Shown: positions 19,301-28,363 of the stretch, one piece after another
Numbering within the stretch: the first letter of the stretch is position 1
Layout of the letters: the number at the start of each line of letters is the position of its first letter
From: Tenuifilum sp. 4138str
GTDB lineage: Bacteria > Bacteroidota > Bacteroidia > Bacteroidales > Tenuifilaceae
Direction of reading: 5' to 3'
Length of the DNA stretch: 64,000 nucleotides
Assembly (NCBI RefSeq): GCF_041102575.1
Contig: NZ_JBGCUE010000009.1
Span: 1-64,000 of the forward strand
The notes under the pieces: model-generated
Databases searched by the model: none
The model's input: only the letters and a program-made list of their open reading frames with translations
Told to the model about the DNA's origin: nothing
Program-made: the position numbers and the translations under genes

Positions 19301-20488
19301 TGGGGGTAGTATTGCACCTCCCTGTTCACAACCAAAGCCACCAACGTGCCAAACGTAAACTGGCTTATCGGTTACTACCCTATAATATGTTTCAGTTGTA
19401 GGTATCTGATAGTAAAGCTGCTGTTGGGCATTTACTGTTGTGGAAGCAACAACACCTCCTGCGGTATTATAAACTGTAACATTTGTTCCGTTTTGAGTTC
19501 CCAAAATATATATATGATCATGGTTATTAAGGAACGTTCTAATTATAGCATACTCCTTGCCTGCAATCGAGGTGGGAACCATTTGGTCGCCAGCTAAATC
19601 GTAGCAACCACCGGAAGTATGATAAAATGAATCGTCCTTAATGGTAACGGCAATGGGTTTTGTTGAAGTAATTCGCGTACCCCTTAATCTAGCTGCAGTT
19701 GATCTGTCTTTATTAAACGGAAAAAGGGAAAAGGTTTCGCCCCTATTCAATGTTTTAACTACGGTTCCCCCTGCAGGAACACCAGTCATTGGGTTACCAT
19801 AGGATGCCTGAATGCCCGCTGGTAACTGGAATGTAACCACGGTATTATCTTCAGTGGCCACAACATCAATTGCACTAGGAGTATCAACTGTTACCCCATT
19901 ATTTACACCATGAGTTTGAAAAGGCGCGTAAAAATCTGTACCTAAGGCATTTCGCCCTTTAAGTGCCCAAATATCTTTATTATTTTGCCTTGAAACCTCC
20001 CAGTAGGAAGTAATGGGATTTGTTGAGGTAATTAAAATTCCAAATTTATTAATACCTGAAGCATTTAACGGCTTATTCTCCAAACGATTTACGTCAACAT
20101 ATGAACCTAAAGCGTATGAAGTATTAATTGGTATAGCATTACAATCCGGCACACCTAGATTGACCCTTCTTACAACCCAACAAGACAAATCCTCCTGGTG
20201 AAAACTACCTGCCGGCATGTTGATTACGATATCCTGAAACCCGGTTGGATTCGTTATAGGATCGTACTGATTGGCAGGCATGCTTATTGTTATTGTAGCC
20301 GGAAGAAGACCTGTAGAGAATTTGAAATACGCATTAGCACCACCTGGGTGGAAATGGTTAATGGTTACCTCAGGCACAACAAACCAGAACTCGGTATCGG
20401 TCTGGGCATTAAGCCTATTGGCGGTACCACTAAGTATTGCAACTAAAAATGCAAGAAATAAACTATATACAGCAAAACGGTTTCGCAT
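13361..20488 (-). CDS. Giant PKD-repeat surface protein with type B T9SS sorting domain
   Basis: A 2375-residue secreted protein. A signal peptide (residues 1-29) is followed by an N-terminal IgGFc-binding-like region (TDTEFWFVVPEV ... to about residue 500), an Ig-like module starting with VVAGTNSEVLKTCYGN, and then 19 PKD-like repeats of about 85-95 residues by my count. Most repeats open with a ...F...GC.P..V.F.N.S pattern and contain W.FGDG. The last 100 residues (YLKFPNAFKPNP ... IFSRWGEQIF ... GWDGYVNGKLAQQGVYMWR) form the gliding motility-associated C-terminal domain, the type B sorting signal. It should be exported by T9SS and act as an adhesin or gliding-type surface filament. The PorP/SprF gene directly downstream supports an SprB/SprF-like pair. 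Paired cysteines recur once or twice per repeat. Confidence 0.92.
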   Translation of the reverse strand: MRNRFAVYSLFLAFLVAILSGTANRLNAQTDTEFWFVVPEVTINHFHPGGANAYFKFSTGLLPATITISMPANQYDPITNPTGFQDIVINMPAGSFHQEDLSCWVVRRVNLGVPDCNAIPINTSYALGSYVDVNRLENKPLNASGINKFGILITSTNPITSYWEVSRQNNKDIWALKGRNALGTDFYAPFQTHGVNNGVTVDTPSAIDVVATEDNTVVTFQLPAGIQASYGNPMTGVPAGGTVVKTLNRGETFSLFPFNKDRSTAARLRGTRITSTKPIAVTIKDDSFYHTSGGCYDLAGDQMVPTSIAGKEYAIIRTFLNNHDHIYILGTQNGTNVTVYNTAGGVVASTTVNAQQQLYYQIPTTETYYRVVTDKPVYVWHVGGFGCEQGGAILPPIDICTGSTQVAFARTSTENFYIIMMVRKGAETGFEFDGVVRNDLFPPASFIPIPSSDWSVARYGPFTTAQIPVGSHFMENTMDIFHLGIVNGGSSSGCFYGYFSDYNELDVEAVVAGTNSEVLKTCYGNPVQLYAYGGTDYVWTPDSTLSDPTSQLPWATPLVNTKYKVVVSGACDMTDSAFIDVLVSTPLSASFITDKVEGCAPLTVNFEDKSTGVTYWRYDFGDGSAYLKYDTDPGTSDPDPPSPFTFSHTFQNNTDSAITYKVVLLAKNADYCSEVYEKYITVYPSINANFTPNTVQGCNPQTVTFTNSSSSNTADTYLWEFGDGMNQVTNNPTGTVVHTFTNTVPRDTTYSMRMIATSPFMCRDTATASITIYSFFTANFTTNISSGCSPVTVNIDNLSVGDTARYVWTLNGVPMTKKTGRDTTLVLTNTTNTYIDYVIQLQVFNTGNRCSQTVSRTVRVYPEVNAAFTTPQAQYCNLSNVIFNNSTSPGSTNPGNVVNTYNWDFGDGAASALVNPTHVYDNQTNNFKDYVVTLTARNQFGCQDVATTTIRIFSQIYADFAVTPAAQCSPVTVSIDNNSRGGIVTYNWDYGDGTPPSGTNLDHTHPYVNNGLTSVTRTITLTVTNEGGCTDTDSHDVIIYPSVTAGFTPSVTAGCNELTVNFTDNSKANATIYNWNFGDGSSSTLKSPSHTFVNLTGADVTYPVTLTVFTDYGCTAQASTNITVYPFIDAQFAIDTSFGCSPLDVRYVYTKHPGITEYRWDWDGNGTVDQTTLPAAPNTITHQFVNQTGVVQNPTTRLTVVNSHGCSKTTSSTISVYPEVSAIFVPTVDRGCNPLNVTLNNNSIFTGVGTPLVNTNYYWTFGDGGSSTTKSPNHIYINNDPNNNAIYNTRLRIVSEYGCTDSAFHSIEVYNRVESHFTLEYAENCTPFDVTFNPAAIGASTYIWTYGGAPGLPASETFANGNPFTRTFTNIDPNNIATYTVTLEARNNEGCPAFDSHSIEVYPIVDAQFNASTVVGCSDLDVTLTSTSTGGSLVYLWDLGNGQSASTPNVSHTFTNRGSIDSVYAVKLKTINPLGCRDSITRDITVHPKVEAQFVFAQQSPCTPFYIDLTNTSLNGNTFHWYTVYNGDTITNNKNTFQYLFDNSTLNDILTDTIKLVTRDAVTGCIDSTYRTLTIYPRVVSRFDVDKLVGCNPLTVNFTNNSSGLANYLWEFGDGSTYGNATPNPHTYSHTYKDQSVQFTAKLTSTNAFGCKSFKDTVITVYPLVKADFQWNLFEGCTPLTINLNNSSTSPLYKYRWDFGDGRPYFYSDQPGAVTYTNPTNSPPVILSPTITLRTSYSGDTLCIDSLKLPVRVFPHIYPEFSGNLAGCHPHTVNFTNQTVAYSTNNSYYWDLGSGVNSLLENPTLTYYNTDKFVDSTFTVKMIAVSEHGCTDSVFHQVVAHPRPYAAMELTGEYISCPPFDVEIENNSLGTNLTFEYDFGDGADSTTTSQANMRHIFHNLSNQTQPYQIKLRTVTEYGCDDSVFQTIYVFPEVVASYVANPGYAACSPFEVNFTNNTINARFYEWDFADGITSSFPTPRHSFLNFGETDSVFNVVLYASSEFGCFDRDTQQITVYATPIANIAAEPPLQVFPNATFNIYNQSSPAASSWSYNWAFGDNTFSTNKDPLTKTYTRWGPKEQNFRYRITMRVDAPHGCWDADTVLIYLLPTEPVAFFTSSVDSACAPMEVQLVDASQFADNYLWEFGDGSTSTERNPRHTYTEPGYYTVKLTVTNDAGPRFFYKIFRVYESPEADFAIFPQRVMLPDATIHAYNLSTQFTRCQWDFGDGYQTTERDPVHTYDRLGEFRISLWAYMDYGNDVCVDSISKFPAVWVEGVGYLKFPNAFKPNPAGPNGGLYDAIDYKNEVFHPYHYGVVEYKLMIFSRWGEQIFTSTDVNIGWDGYVNGKLAQQGVYMWRAIGKFTNGKPFDMKGNVTLLR

Positions 20489-20723
20489 TTTTAGGATTGA
20501 TTGCCATTAATCGACAAATATATTATTTTTGTTTACATTTTACGACTGTTTGTCATTAAATGTTCTAACTTCGTCAAATTAAGCTGATGTTAACAAGTAA
20601 ACCTATTTGTCAGCTAATTTGTTAATAGGATTAACAAACCATTTATTAAATATAACGTAAAAATTATTTAATGGTTTACAATCTTTGACTATCTTACATA
20701 ACCATACCACAAAAAGCTGGAAT

Positions 20724-23700
20724 ATGAAGGTTAAAGGCTACATTATAGGCATTATGCTATTTGTAATGCAAATAGCCAATGCCAGTGCGCAGGTGTACCT
20801 GAGCGAAGGTTTTGAAAACGGAACAAAACCCACTGGCTGGACCGAGGAGTACGTATCGGGTACCGAACCCTGGCGATACCGCAATGGAGGTCATAGCCCT
20901 AACGACAATAACTGGACCATTCCCCCTGACCAGGAAGATATAACACGAAACCCACCAAGCGCCCATAGCGGTACATACAATGCCATTTTCTTCAAGCAAA
21001 GCACCAATCAGGAGCGAACTAAGCTAATAACAAAACCAATAAATCTGGAAGGGACAATCCAACCCGAACTTAGCTTCTGGCTTTGCCAGGTTCCCTGGAC
21101 ATTTTCAGGCAACACAAATTGGGATTACCTAAGGGTATACTATAAAAGAAATATCACTGACAATTGGACGCTGCTGCAAGAATTTCTAGACCCTATAAGC
21201 GATTGGACCCAGTTCAAGGTAAACCTGCCCAACCCAAGCAGCACATACTACATAGCCTTTGAGGGGCAAACCAACTGGGGTTTTGGAACCTGTATTGACG
21301 ATGTGATAGTTGAAGAGAAAGGGCTTCAACCCCGTTATGTCAGCGAATTAACTATTGTTCATCCCGATTTCACCTTTATTCCCAGCGGAAGCAGAAATGA
21401 ACCAATACTCCGTCTTGGGTTTAAGGTCTTTGGCAACTCCGGCAACGCTACGCTCAATACCATTTTATTGAAATCTAAAAATAGCAGCGATAATGACCTT
21501 GAAGCCTCAGGGGTAAAACTTTACTTTACACAAACAGCCTTATTCGACACATTAACACCTCTTTCTACTGGCAAATCGTTTGTGAATGGAACAGCAACCT
21601 TTAATAGTTTAAACTACAACCTGCCCAATGGACAATCGTACGTATGGGTAACTTACAACATTAAACAAAATGCAACCCATGGCAATATTGCCGATGCCAT
21701 GCTCGATGCTCTAAGCATACAGGTAAGCGATTCCCTATACCCAAAGCAGAGCGAAGACCCTACGGGAAATAGACTGATTTACGAAACAATTTATCGCGAG
21801 AGTTTTGAAGGCACTCATAATTGGACATTGAGCGGAGAATTCCAGGTTGGTCAGCCCCAGGGACTGGGTGGCTTTTTAGGAAACCCCGATCCCACATCAG
21901 CCTTTTCAGGGACCAAAGTACTTGGGACCGACCTAACCGGTTTAGGATCGGCCTTAGGTGATTACGAGAATTTTGTTACTGAAGCTGGAGCGTACAAAGC
22001 TATTTCTCCAACCATTGACGCGCTGTTCTACAAGGATTTAAGGATTTCGTACCGACGTTACCTAAACATTGAGGTTTGGGATAGAGCTACGGTTGATGTC
22101 AGCAAGGATAATGGAGGCTCATGGAGTAATATATGGTTTAACAACAACTACTTTACCGATAATCTTTGGCAAAAAACATCGCACACAGTGCCATCGGATG
22201 TATCGCGTTCCAACAGGCTGAAATTCATGTACAAGTTGGGGCCTACCGACAATTACAGCACATACTCAGGCTGGAACGTTGATGATTTCATAGTCACAGG
22301 CGACTATATCACCAAGGATGTAGGGGTAGTGGAATGGGTTTACCCCCTTTCGGGTTGCGGCCACTCTGCCACCGATAGTGTTACCGTTAAAGTTGCCAAC
22401 CTTGGCGCCGAACCATCGCCAGCATCAATCCCAGTTCAGTACTCCTTTAACAATGGAGCCACCTGGGTAACCAACTACCTCAACCAGGTAATTGCCCCCG
22501 GCGACACTGTTGAATTCACCTTTAGCACCAAGGTTAACCTCTCTACGCCCGGAATAAAGCAGGTTAGAGCACGAACACGCCTTACCGGCGATGAGGACGC
22601 ATCGAACGATGGTATATCGGGGCAAGTCTATATTGTTCCAACATACACCCTTCCCTACACGGAAACCTTTGAGAGCAACGATGGCTACTGGCGAAAGTTT
22701 GGGAATCAAATTTGGGAATGGGGTATACTAACAAAACCCACCATGAGCGGAGGCTCAAAGGCTTGGGCTACAAGCATAAGTCAAAACTATGGTTCATTGC
22801 TTACCGGGGCTACCGACACCTTATTCTACGACGATTTTGAAACAGTTACGGGGTGGACATTTACAGGAGAATTTGAGCGCAATCAGATAATCATGCAATG
22901 GGATACCATTCCAACATATACCTATAGCGGACAATACTGCATTGGAACGGACTTAAGCAGACAAGGAGCCAATAAAGGCATGTATGAACCCAATGTTACA
23001 TGGTTTGCCCAATCGCCAATTATTGATATATCGAGCTACAGTAATCTAACACTTTATGCCTGGCGTTGGCATAAACTTGCAGCGGGCGATACAGCAATGG
23101 TTCAAGCCAGTAGCAATGGCACTTCATGGGAAACCCTATTTACAACTGGCGGTACAGCAGTTATGCATGAATACTGGGATGTTGATACCATACCAATCCC
23201 CGATAGTCTTGCGAACTTTGGAACTTTATACGTCCGTTTCGTATTGAAATCTAATGGTGATGCTAACGTGGCCGAGGGTATTAACTTTGATGATGTATGG
23301 ATTACCGGAACGGAATTTAACTCGGAAACAGCATGGCTACAAAGCCCCTGCTTCGATTTCAGCAGTGTAACCAACCCCATAATCGACCTAAGCATTTTTA
23401 ACCGCACTGAGCCCGAGGTAGATGGAACTACCCTATACTACTCCACCGACAATGGAGAAACCTGGCAACATGTTGACAATAGTGCTACGCACGACGATTA
23501 CTTTAACTGGTATACCGATAGCCTTGTTAGCGCACTTGGTGTTGATGGATGGAATGGACTGGGAACTTCATGGGAACGTACGCGCCACCAACTACCTGCA
23601 GTTTTGGCGGGCCAAAGCAATGTGATTTTCCGCTTAGGATTCAAAGCCGATAAAGCCAACAACGATTATGGAGGCACAGCAATTGATAACTTTAAGTTAT

Positions 23701-26700
23701 ACGAAGCCCCATTTGACGTTGGAGTAGAAAGCATTTTAAGCCCTTCAACCGCATGCGACCTAAGCCAAAACCAGCCCATACAGGTAAGGTTACGCAACTA
23801 TGGGATTAGAAATATGCAAACGGGCGATACCGTTGTGGTTAAGGTGAATATTGACCACACCATGGTTCCTGACACACAGACCGATACCATGATGCTAAGC
23901 ACCCCACTGAACGCAGGCAGCTTTATCGATTACACCTTTAGCCGGGGCTTTAACATGAACATTAGCGGAAGTTATACTGTTGAAGCGCTAACTCAAATAG
24001 AAAACGATCCCGTTTTCTATTCATCGTCACCCAATGATACTGCTACAACAATAATTACGGTTCAGAAACCCTATGTGGAACTTGGTAACGATATTTGGAC
24101 ACTTCAACCCGACACAGTCGTTCTAGATGCCACCAATCCCGACCCATTAGTCACTTACAAATGGTATAAAGACCCTGATTACACAACTGTAATTGAAACA
24201 AATCCGACCTATTCCGTCATCGACGCAAATGGAGGCAAATTTGTTGCTGAATTAACAAACAATGTTCCTTGTTCAGCAACCGACACTATAACCGTTCACC
24301 GTTTAATCCGAGATGTAGGAATCTCTTCGTTTGAAAGCCCTGTAAGTTCCTGCGAACTATCGGACAAAACCCCAATTAAGGCTTTTGTGAAAAACTATGG
24401 AACTGACACCCTAACAATTGGAGACACTATAAGAATAAGCTATATTTTTAACGGCAATCCACGGGTTGACTCGGTTTGGGTTTCCGATAGAGCAATACTC
24501 CCGGGTGACTCTACAATCTTCTCCTTTGCTGATAGCCTCGATATGCAAGCAGTTGGCTCTTACATCCTTAAAGCCTGGGCTAACGTTTGGCTCGATAACG
24601 ATGCAAATAATGATACCATAAACTCAACCATAGACGTTTGGGGATATCCAACCTTTAGCCTAAGGGACACCATGGGACTCATAAAAGACACCGTTAAGGT
24701 TACTAACATTGAATACACTTTAAATGCGGGAATATGGAATAGTTACTACTGGCATAACGATGGTTCTACAAACCAATTCTTTAATCAAACCCAAACTGGT
24801 TGGGCTATAGTTACTGTTAACGATGAACACAGTTGCCCTGCCACCGACTCTCTTTTTGTTGACCTACGATTCTCTGACATTACCGTTGATACTGTTTTAG
24901 TTCCTCAAACCGCTTGTGAAATATCAGGTACTGTATTCCCCAAAATAATTATTAGAAATGCAGGAACCGACACCATTACAACTGGCACCGACATCAACCT
25001 TAGCTATAAACTTAACGACGTTCTACAGGATTCTCCTACCCTTACTCTTGATTCCGAATGGTATCCCAACGAAACCAAAGAAATTATCTTTGGCAACGGG
25101 GTTGATATGACGGCAGTTGGAACCTATAACTTTGAGTTTGTTGCCAAAACTGCAAGCGATAACAAACCCGAGAACGATACTTTAAGACAAACCGTTTACA
25201 TTTATGGCTACCCAAGTCTTGAATTGGGCGATTCAGTATTTACCCGTAACAACAGTTACCTTTTAGATGCCGGAGCAGGACGCGATAGCTACCTGTGGAA
25301 CACTGCTGAAACAACCCAAACCATTACGGTTTCCCAAACAGGTAAATATAAGGTTACTGTTACTGAGAATGGTTTTTGCTCAACCACCGACTCGGTTTAC
25401 GTAACCTTCCTAAAGCACGATTACTCAATTACCCAGGTGGTCAACCCAACCACATCGTGCAGCACCCCTGAAAAGCAAACCGTTAGCATTAAGTACACCA
25501 ACATGGGTAATGACACATTAAAGGCAGGGCAGCAGGTAAGGTTTGGTTACCAGATAAACGAAAGCTACTTTGCCGAGGAAACATACACCCTTTTATCGGA
25601 CTTACACCCGGGTCAATTTTTGCTCTATAACTTCACTGAAAAGATTGACCTATCAGAACCTCTTACCCGCGACATGATTGCTTATGGAATCTATACTGGC
25701 GACACTAACACAGGTAACGATACACTGTTGACCTCGTTTACAATAAATGAATCGCCCGTAGTTAATTTGGGCCCCGATAGGGTTGACCGCACCGGAAGCG
25801 TAACCCTCGACGGCGGTGAAGGGACAGGCTACACCTACCTGTGGCAGGATAACTCAACCGATAGGTACTACTTTGCTGAGAATACTGGAACCTACTGGGT
25901 GGAAACAACTGCACCAAACGGATGCTCCGATAGGGATACCGTTAACATTACCATCCTCCGCCCCGATTATAGAGTAACAACTATTATCGCACCCAGTACA
26001 TCGTGTACCTTAAGCGCAACCGAGCAAGTTCAGGTTGAGGTTGAAAATGCTGGAACTGATACTCTTCAGGTTGGACAAAACCTATTTGTTTCGTACGAGG
26101 TGGATAACATCCTACAGCAAACCGAAGCAATAACCATGACCACAAAGTTTAAGCCGGGCGACAAGTTAACCCATACCTTTACCAAAACTTTCAACTTTAG
26201 CACACCTAGCTCATATACCATTAAAGCCTACACCACTTCAAACGATGACGTAAACCCATTTAACAATTCTTCCTCAAAGACCATCGATGTATGGGGGCTT
26301 CCCAATGTAAACCTTGGGATTGACACTGCCATCTGCCAGGGTACAACCCACACACTTGATGCAGGTGCAGGGTTTTCATCGTACCTGTGGAGCACCAGTG
26401 CCACCACCCAGACAATAGATGTTTCAACTGCCGGATTATACTGGTCAGAGGTTACCGACTCACACGGATGTATTAACCGCGACACGATTAATATAGGCAT
26501 AAACCCTTTGCCAACTGTTACCCACGATCCTCTGGATGCAGTATGCTTCGACGAACCCGAATTTGCCCTTTCAGGGGGCAACCCATCAGGAGGTATTTAC
26601 AGTGGCCCCGGAACCAATACTACTACCTTTAATGCATCGAACGCTGGCGCCGGCACCCATACCTTAACCTACACCTATACCGATGCAAATGGTTGCAGCA

Positions 26701-27758
26701 ATAGCACTAATGTTGACATTACAGTTCATCCGCTCCCCGTAGTTGATTTAGGGTCTAACCGCTCAACAACCGAGCCTTTAACCCTTGATGCAGGAAGCGG
26801 ATTTGTTACTTACCTGTGGCAAGATAACTCCACCAACCAAACATTTACCGTTACCGAAACAGGGCTTTTCTCGGTTACCGTTACCGACAATAATGGCTGC
26901 CATGGCTACGATGAGGTTTATATAACTTACCTGGAAACCCTTGACATAATTGTATCGAGCCTGCTTTCACCAGCTGATAAGTGCTACGACAACAAAACCG
27001 ATTCCGTTAAGGTAGAACTCCTAAACCGCGGGACAAAAACCTTCACAACGGGTGAGACGATTGATGTCAACTACTACATTGGCACCTCAACACCCGTTAA
27101 AGAGCAGTATACATTCACATCGAACCTACCGCAAAATGGCACCGTGCAGTTTAAATTTAGCACACCAATAGCCCTTAGCACTGGTGAATTTAACTTCACC
27201 TGCTTCACAACCATAGCAGGCGACAATGGCGATTCAACCGAGTTCACTGTTAATGTTTGGGAGTTGCCAAACTTTGACTTTGGCTCCGACACAATTAAAC
27301 ATTCACTTCCATACGAGTTAGAGTCAGGTATAGGTGGTGTAACCTACCTTTGGAACACCGGTGCAACCAGCCCCACCATAACCATCTCAAACGGACAGTG
27401 GGGCAAGTACTGGTTAAGGGTAACTGATACCCATGGATGTATTGCTTCCGATACTGTTGTTGTTTGGTGGCCGGTGAGCGTTGAAACAATTACCGACACC
27501 CCTTATAGAGTCTCCATATATCCCAATCCTGCAAACGATGAACTTTACATTCAGGTTGATGGCGATAGAACCAGCAATTACAAGATTGAATTCATCGCAC
27601 CATCAAGCTTAACGGTTGAACAGGTTGAAATTATTCAATCCAGTAGCTTTACCCAAAGGTTTAATGTAAATAGGCTGCAAGCGGGAATGTACTTTATCCG
27701 AATTTCCAATAGCCAGGGCGATACATTAATCAAAAAGGTTATCATAGGAAGAAAGTAA
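20724..27758 (+). CDS. Giant modular surface protein with type A T9SS sorting domain
   Basis: A 2344-residue secreted protein. The start at 20724 gives a clean signal peptide (MKVKGYIIGIMLFVMQIANA); an in-frame ATG 13 codons upstream would bury it. The N-terminal third holds four choice-of-anchor/MAM-like beta-sandwiches, each opening with a FE motif (SEGFENG, RESFEG, TETFESN, YDDFETV). Next come seven CARDB-like modules opening D(V/I/Y)...P...C and containing NAGTDTL-type turns, alternating with Ig-like modules carrying the LDAG.G...YLW....T.T..V...G.Y.V.VT...GC pattern. The last 80 residues (YRVSIYPNPANDELYIQ ... LQAGMYFIRISNSQGDTLIKKVII) are a type A sorting domain, so it should be cleaved and anchored on the surface via A-LPS. 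Divergent from the PKD gene. Ligand unknown. Confidence 0.9.
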   Translation: MKVKGYIIGIMLFVMQIANASAQVYLSEGFENGTKPTGWTEEYVSGTEPWRYRNGGHSPNDNNWTIPPDQEDITRNPPSAHSGTYNAIFFKQSTNQERTKLITKPINLEGTIQPELSFWLCQVPWTFSGNTNWDYLRVYYKRNITDNWTLLQEFLDPISDWTQFKVNLPNPSSTYYIAFEGQTNWGFGTCIDDVIVEEKGLQPRYVSELTIVHPDFTFIPSGSRNEPILRLGFKVFGNSGNATLNTILLKSKNSSDNDLEASGVKLYFTQTALFDTLTPLSTGKSFVNGTATFNSLNYNLPNGQSYVWVTYNIKQNATHGNIADAMLDALSIQVSDSLYPKQSEDPTGNRLIYETIYRESFEGTHNWTLSGEFQVGQPQGLGGFLGNPDPTSAFSGTKVLGTDLTGLGSALGDYENFVTEAGAYKAISPTIDALFYKDLRISYRRYLNIEVWDRATVDVSKDNGGSWSNIWFNNNYFTDNLWQKTSHTVPSDVSRSNRLKFMYKLGPTDNYSTYSGWNVDDFIVTGDYITKDVGVVEWVYPLSGCGHSATDSVTVKVANLGAEPSPASIPVQYSFNNGATWVTNYLNQVIAPGDTVEFTFSTKVNLSTPGIKQVRARTRLTGDEDASNDGISGQVYIVPTYTLPYTETFESNDGYWRKFGNQIWEWGILTKPTMSGGSKAWATSISQNYGSLLTGATDTLFYDDFETVTGWTFTGEFERNQIIMQWDTIPTYTYSGQYCIGTDLSRQGANKGMYEPNVTWFAQSPIIDISSYSNLTLYAWRWHKLAAGDTAMVQASSNGTSWETLFTTGGTAVMHEYWDVDTIPIPDSLANFGTLYVRFVLKSNGDANVAEGINFDDVWITGTEFNSETAWLQSPCFDFSSVTNPIIDLSIFNRTEPEVDGTTLYYSTDNGETWQHVDNSATHDDYFNWYTDSLVSALGVDGWNGLGTSWERTRHQLPAVLAGQSNVIFRLGFKADKANNDYGGTAIDNFKLYEAPFDVGVESILSPSTACDLSQNQPIQVRLRNYGIRNMQTGDTVVVKVNIDHTMVPDTQTDTMMLSTPLNAGSFIDYTFSRGFNMNISGSYTVEALTQIENDPVFYSSSPNDTATTIITVQKPYVELGNDIWTLQPDTVVLDATNPDPLVTYKWYKDPDYTTVIETNPTYSVIDANGGKFVAELTNNVPCSATDTITVHRLIRDVGISSFESPVSSCELSDKTPIKAFVKNYGTDTLTIGDTIRISYIFNGNPRVDSVWVSDRAILPGDSTIFSFADSLDMQAVGSYILKAWANVWLDNDANNDTINSTIDVWGYPTFSLRDTMGLIKDTVKVTNIEYTLNAGIWNSYYWHNDGSTNQFFNQTQTGWAIVTVNDEHSCPATDSLFVDLRFSDITVDTVLVPQTACEISGTVFPKIIIRNAGTDTITTGTDINLSYKLNDVLQDSPTLTLDSEWYPNETKEIIFGNGVDMTAVGTYNFEFVAKTASDNKPENDTLRQTVYIYGYPSLELGDSVFTRNNSYLLDAGAGRDSYLWNTAETTQTITVSQTGKYKVTVTENGFCSTTDSVYVTFLKHDYSITQVVNPTTSCSTPEKQTVSIKYTNMGNDTLKAGQQVRFGYQINESYFAEETYTLLSDLHPGQFLLYNFTEKIDLSEPLTRDMIAYGIYTGDTNTGNDTLLTSFTINESPVVNLGPDRVDRTGSVTLDGGEGTGYTYLWQDNSTDRYYFAENTGTYWVETTAPNGCSDRDTVNITILRPDYRVTTIIAPSTSCTLSATEQVQVEVENAGTDTLQVGQNLFVSYEVDNILQQTEAITMTTKFKPGDKLTHTFTKTFNFSTPSSYTIKAYTTSNDDVNPFNNSSSKTIDVWGLPNVNLGIDTAICQGTTHTLDAGAGFSSYLWSTSATTQTIDVSTAGLYWSEVTDSHGCINRDTINIGINPLPTVTHDPLDAVCFDEPEFALSGGNPSGGIYSGPGTNTTTFNASNAGAGTHTLTYTYTDANGCSNSTNVDITVHPLPVVDLGSNRSTTEPLTLDAGSGFVTYLWQDNSTNQTFTVTETGLFSVTVTDNNGCHGYDEVYITYLETLDIIVSSLLSPADKCYDNKTDSVKVELLNRGTKTFTTGETIDVNYYIGTSTPVKEQYTFTSNLPQNGTVQFKFSTPIALSTGEFNFTCFTTIAGDNGDSTEFTVNVWELPNFDFGSDTIKHSLPYELESGIGGVTYLWNTGATSPTITISNGQWGKYWLRVTDTHGCIASDTVVVWWPVSVETITDTPYRVSIYPNPANDELYIQVDGDRTSNYKIEFIAPSSLTVEQVEIIQSSSFTQRFNVNRLQAGMYFIRISNSQGDTLIKKVIIGRK

Positions 27759-27776
27759 AAAGTCCCTTAACCCCCT

Positions 27777-27811
27777 AATAGAGCCGAAGTTAACTCCGGC
27801 TCTATTTTTTT
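27777..27811 (+). terminator. Intrinsic terminator after the type A cargo gene
   Basis: Stem TAGAGCCG/CGGCTCTA with a short loop, followed by seven T. Confidence 0.8.
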
Positions 27812-27884
27812 ACCCTAGATTTTTCCCAAAACGCCAAAAACAAAACGCCCCCTTAAACACAGTACACAAAGCCATAAAACTAGC

Positions 27885-27892
27885 TATCTTTG
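27885..27892 (+). promoter_or_regulatory. Probable -7 element of the OsmC operon
   Basis: TATCTTTG is an exact TAnnTTTG match, 44 bases before the osmC-family start codon. A convincing -33 TTG is not visible at the usual distance. Confidence 0.45.
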
Positions 27893-27935
27893 AACAAATC
27901 AATTTTGGTAACGTTATATTAAAAAATCTACATTT

Positions 27936-28358
27936 ATGGATAAAATAAGCATTCAGGCCGATTGGCTAGACGGCATGGCCTTTGAAACTGAAGTTAATGG
28001 CCACAAACTCATTATTGATGCCGACGAAAAGGTAGGAGGTACAAACCGTGGGCCACGGCCTAAACCCCTCATGCTGGTTGCCCTTGCCGGGTGCACAGGA
28101 ATGGATGTGGTTTCGATACTCAAAAAGATGCGCGAGGATGTAAAAAAGTTCCGCGTTAGCGTTGAAGCCCTCCAAACCGATGATCACCCAAAACATTACG
28201 TTGAAATGAAGGTTATATACGAGTTCTGGGGCAACAACCTCAACCCTGAGAATGTTAACAAGGCTGTTAAACTTAGCGACGAGAAGTACTGCGGTGTTAG
28301 CGCAGCGTACAGAAAAGGCATGAAACTAACGCACGAGGTGATTATACACAACGAATAG
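27936..28358 (+). CDS. OsmC family protein
   Basis: A 140-residue OsmC/Ohr-fold protein, probably a thiol-dependent peroxidase or a related redox protein in the cytosol. The two conserved cysteines are visible: Cys53 in LAGCTGMDVVSIL and Cys119 in EKYCGVSAAY. The N-terminal half carries the usual GTNRGPRPKPLMLVAL stretch. It is followed five bases later by a small CxxC protein, suggesting a redox pair transcribed together from the TATCTTTG promoter. Members with this sequence pattern (YhfA-like) are less well characterised than OsmC or Ohr proper. Confidence 0.92.
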   Translation: MDKISIQADWLDGMAFETEVNGHKLIIDADEKVGGTNRGPRPKPLMLVALAGCTGMDVVSILKKMREDVKKFRVSVEALQTDDHPKHYVEMKVIYEFWGNNLNPENVNKAVKLSDEKYCGVSAAYRKGMKLTHEVIIHNE

Positions 28359-28363
28359 CCAAA

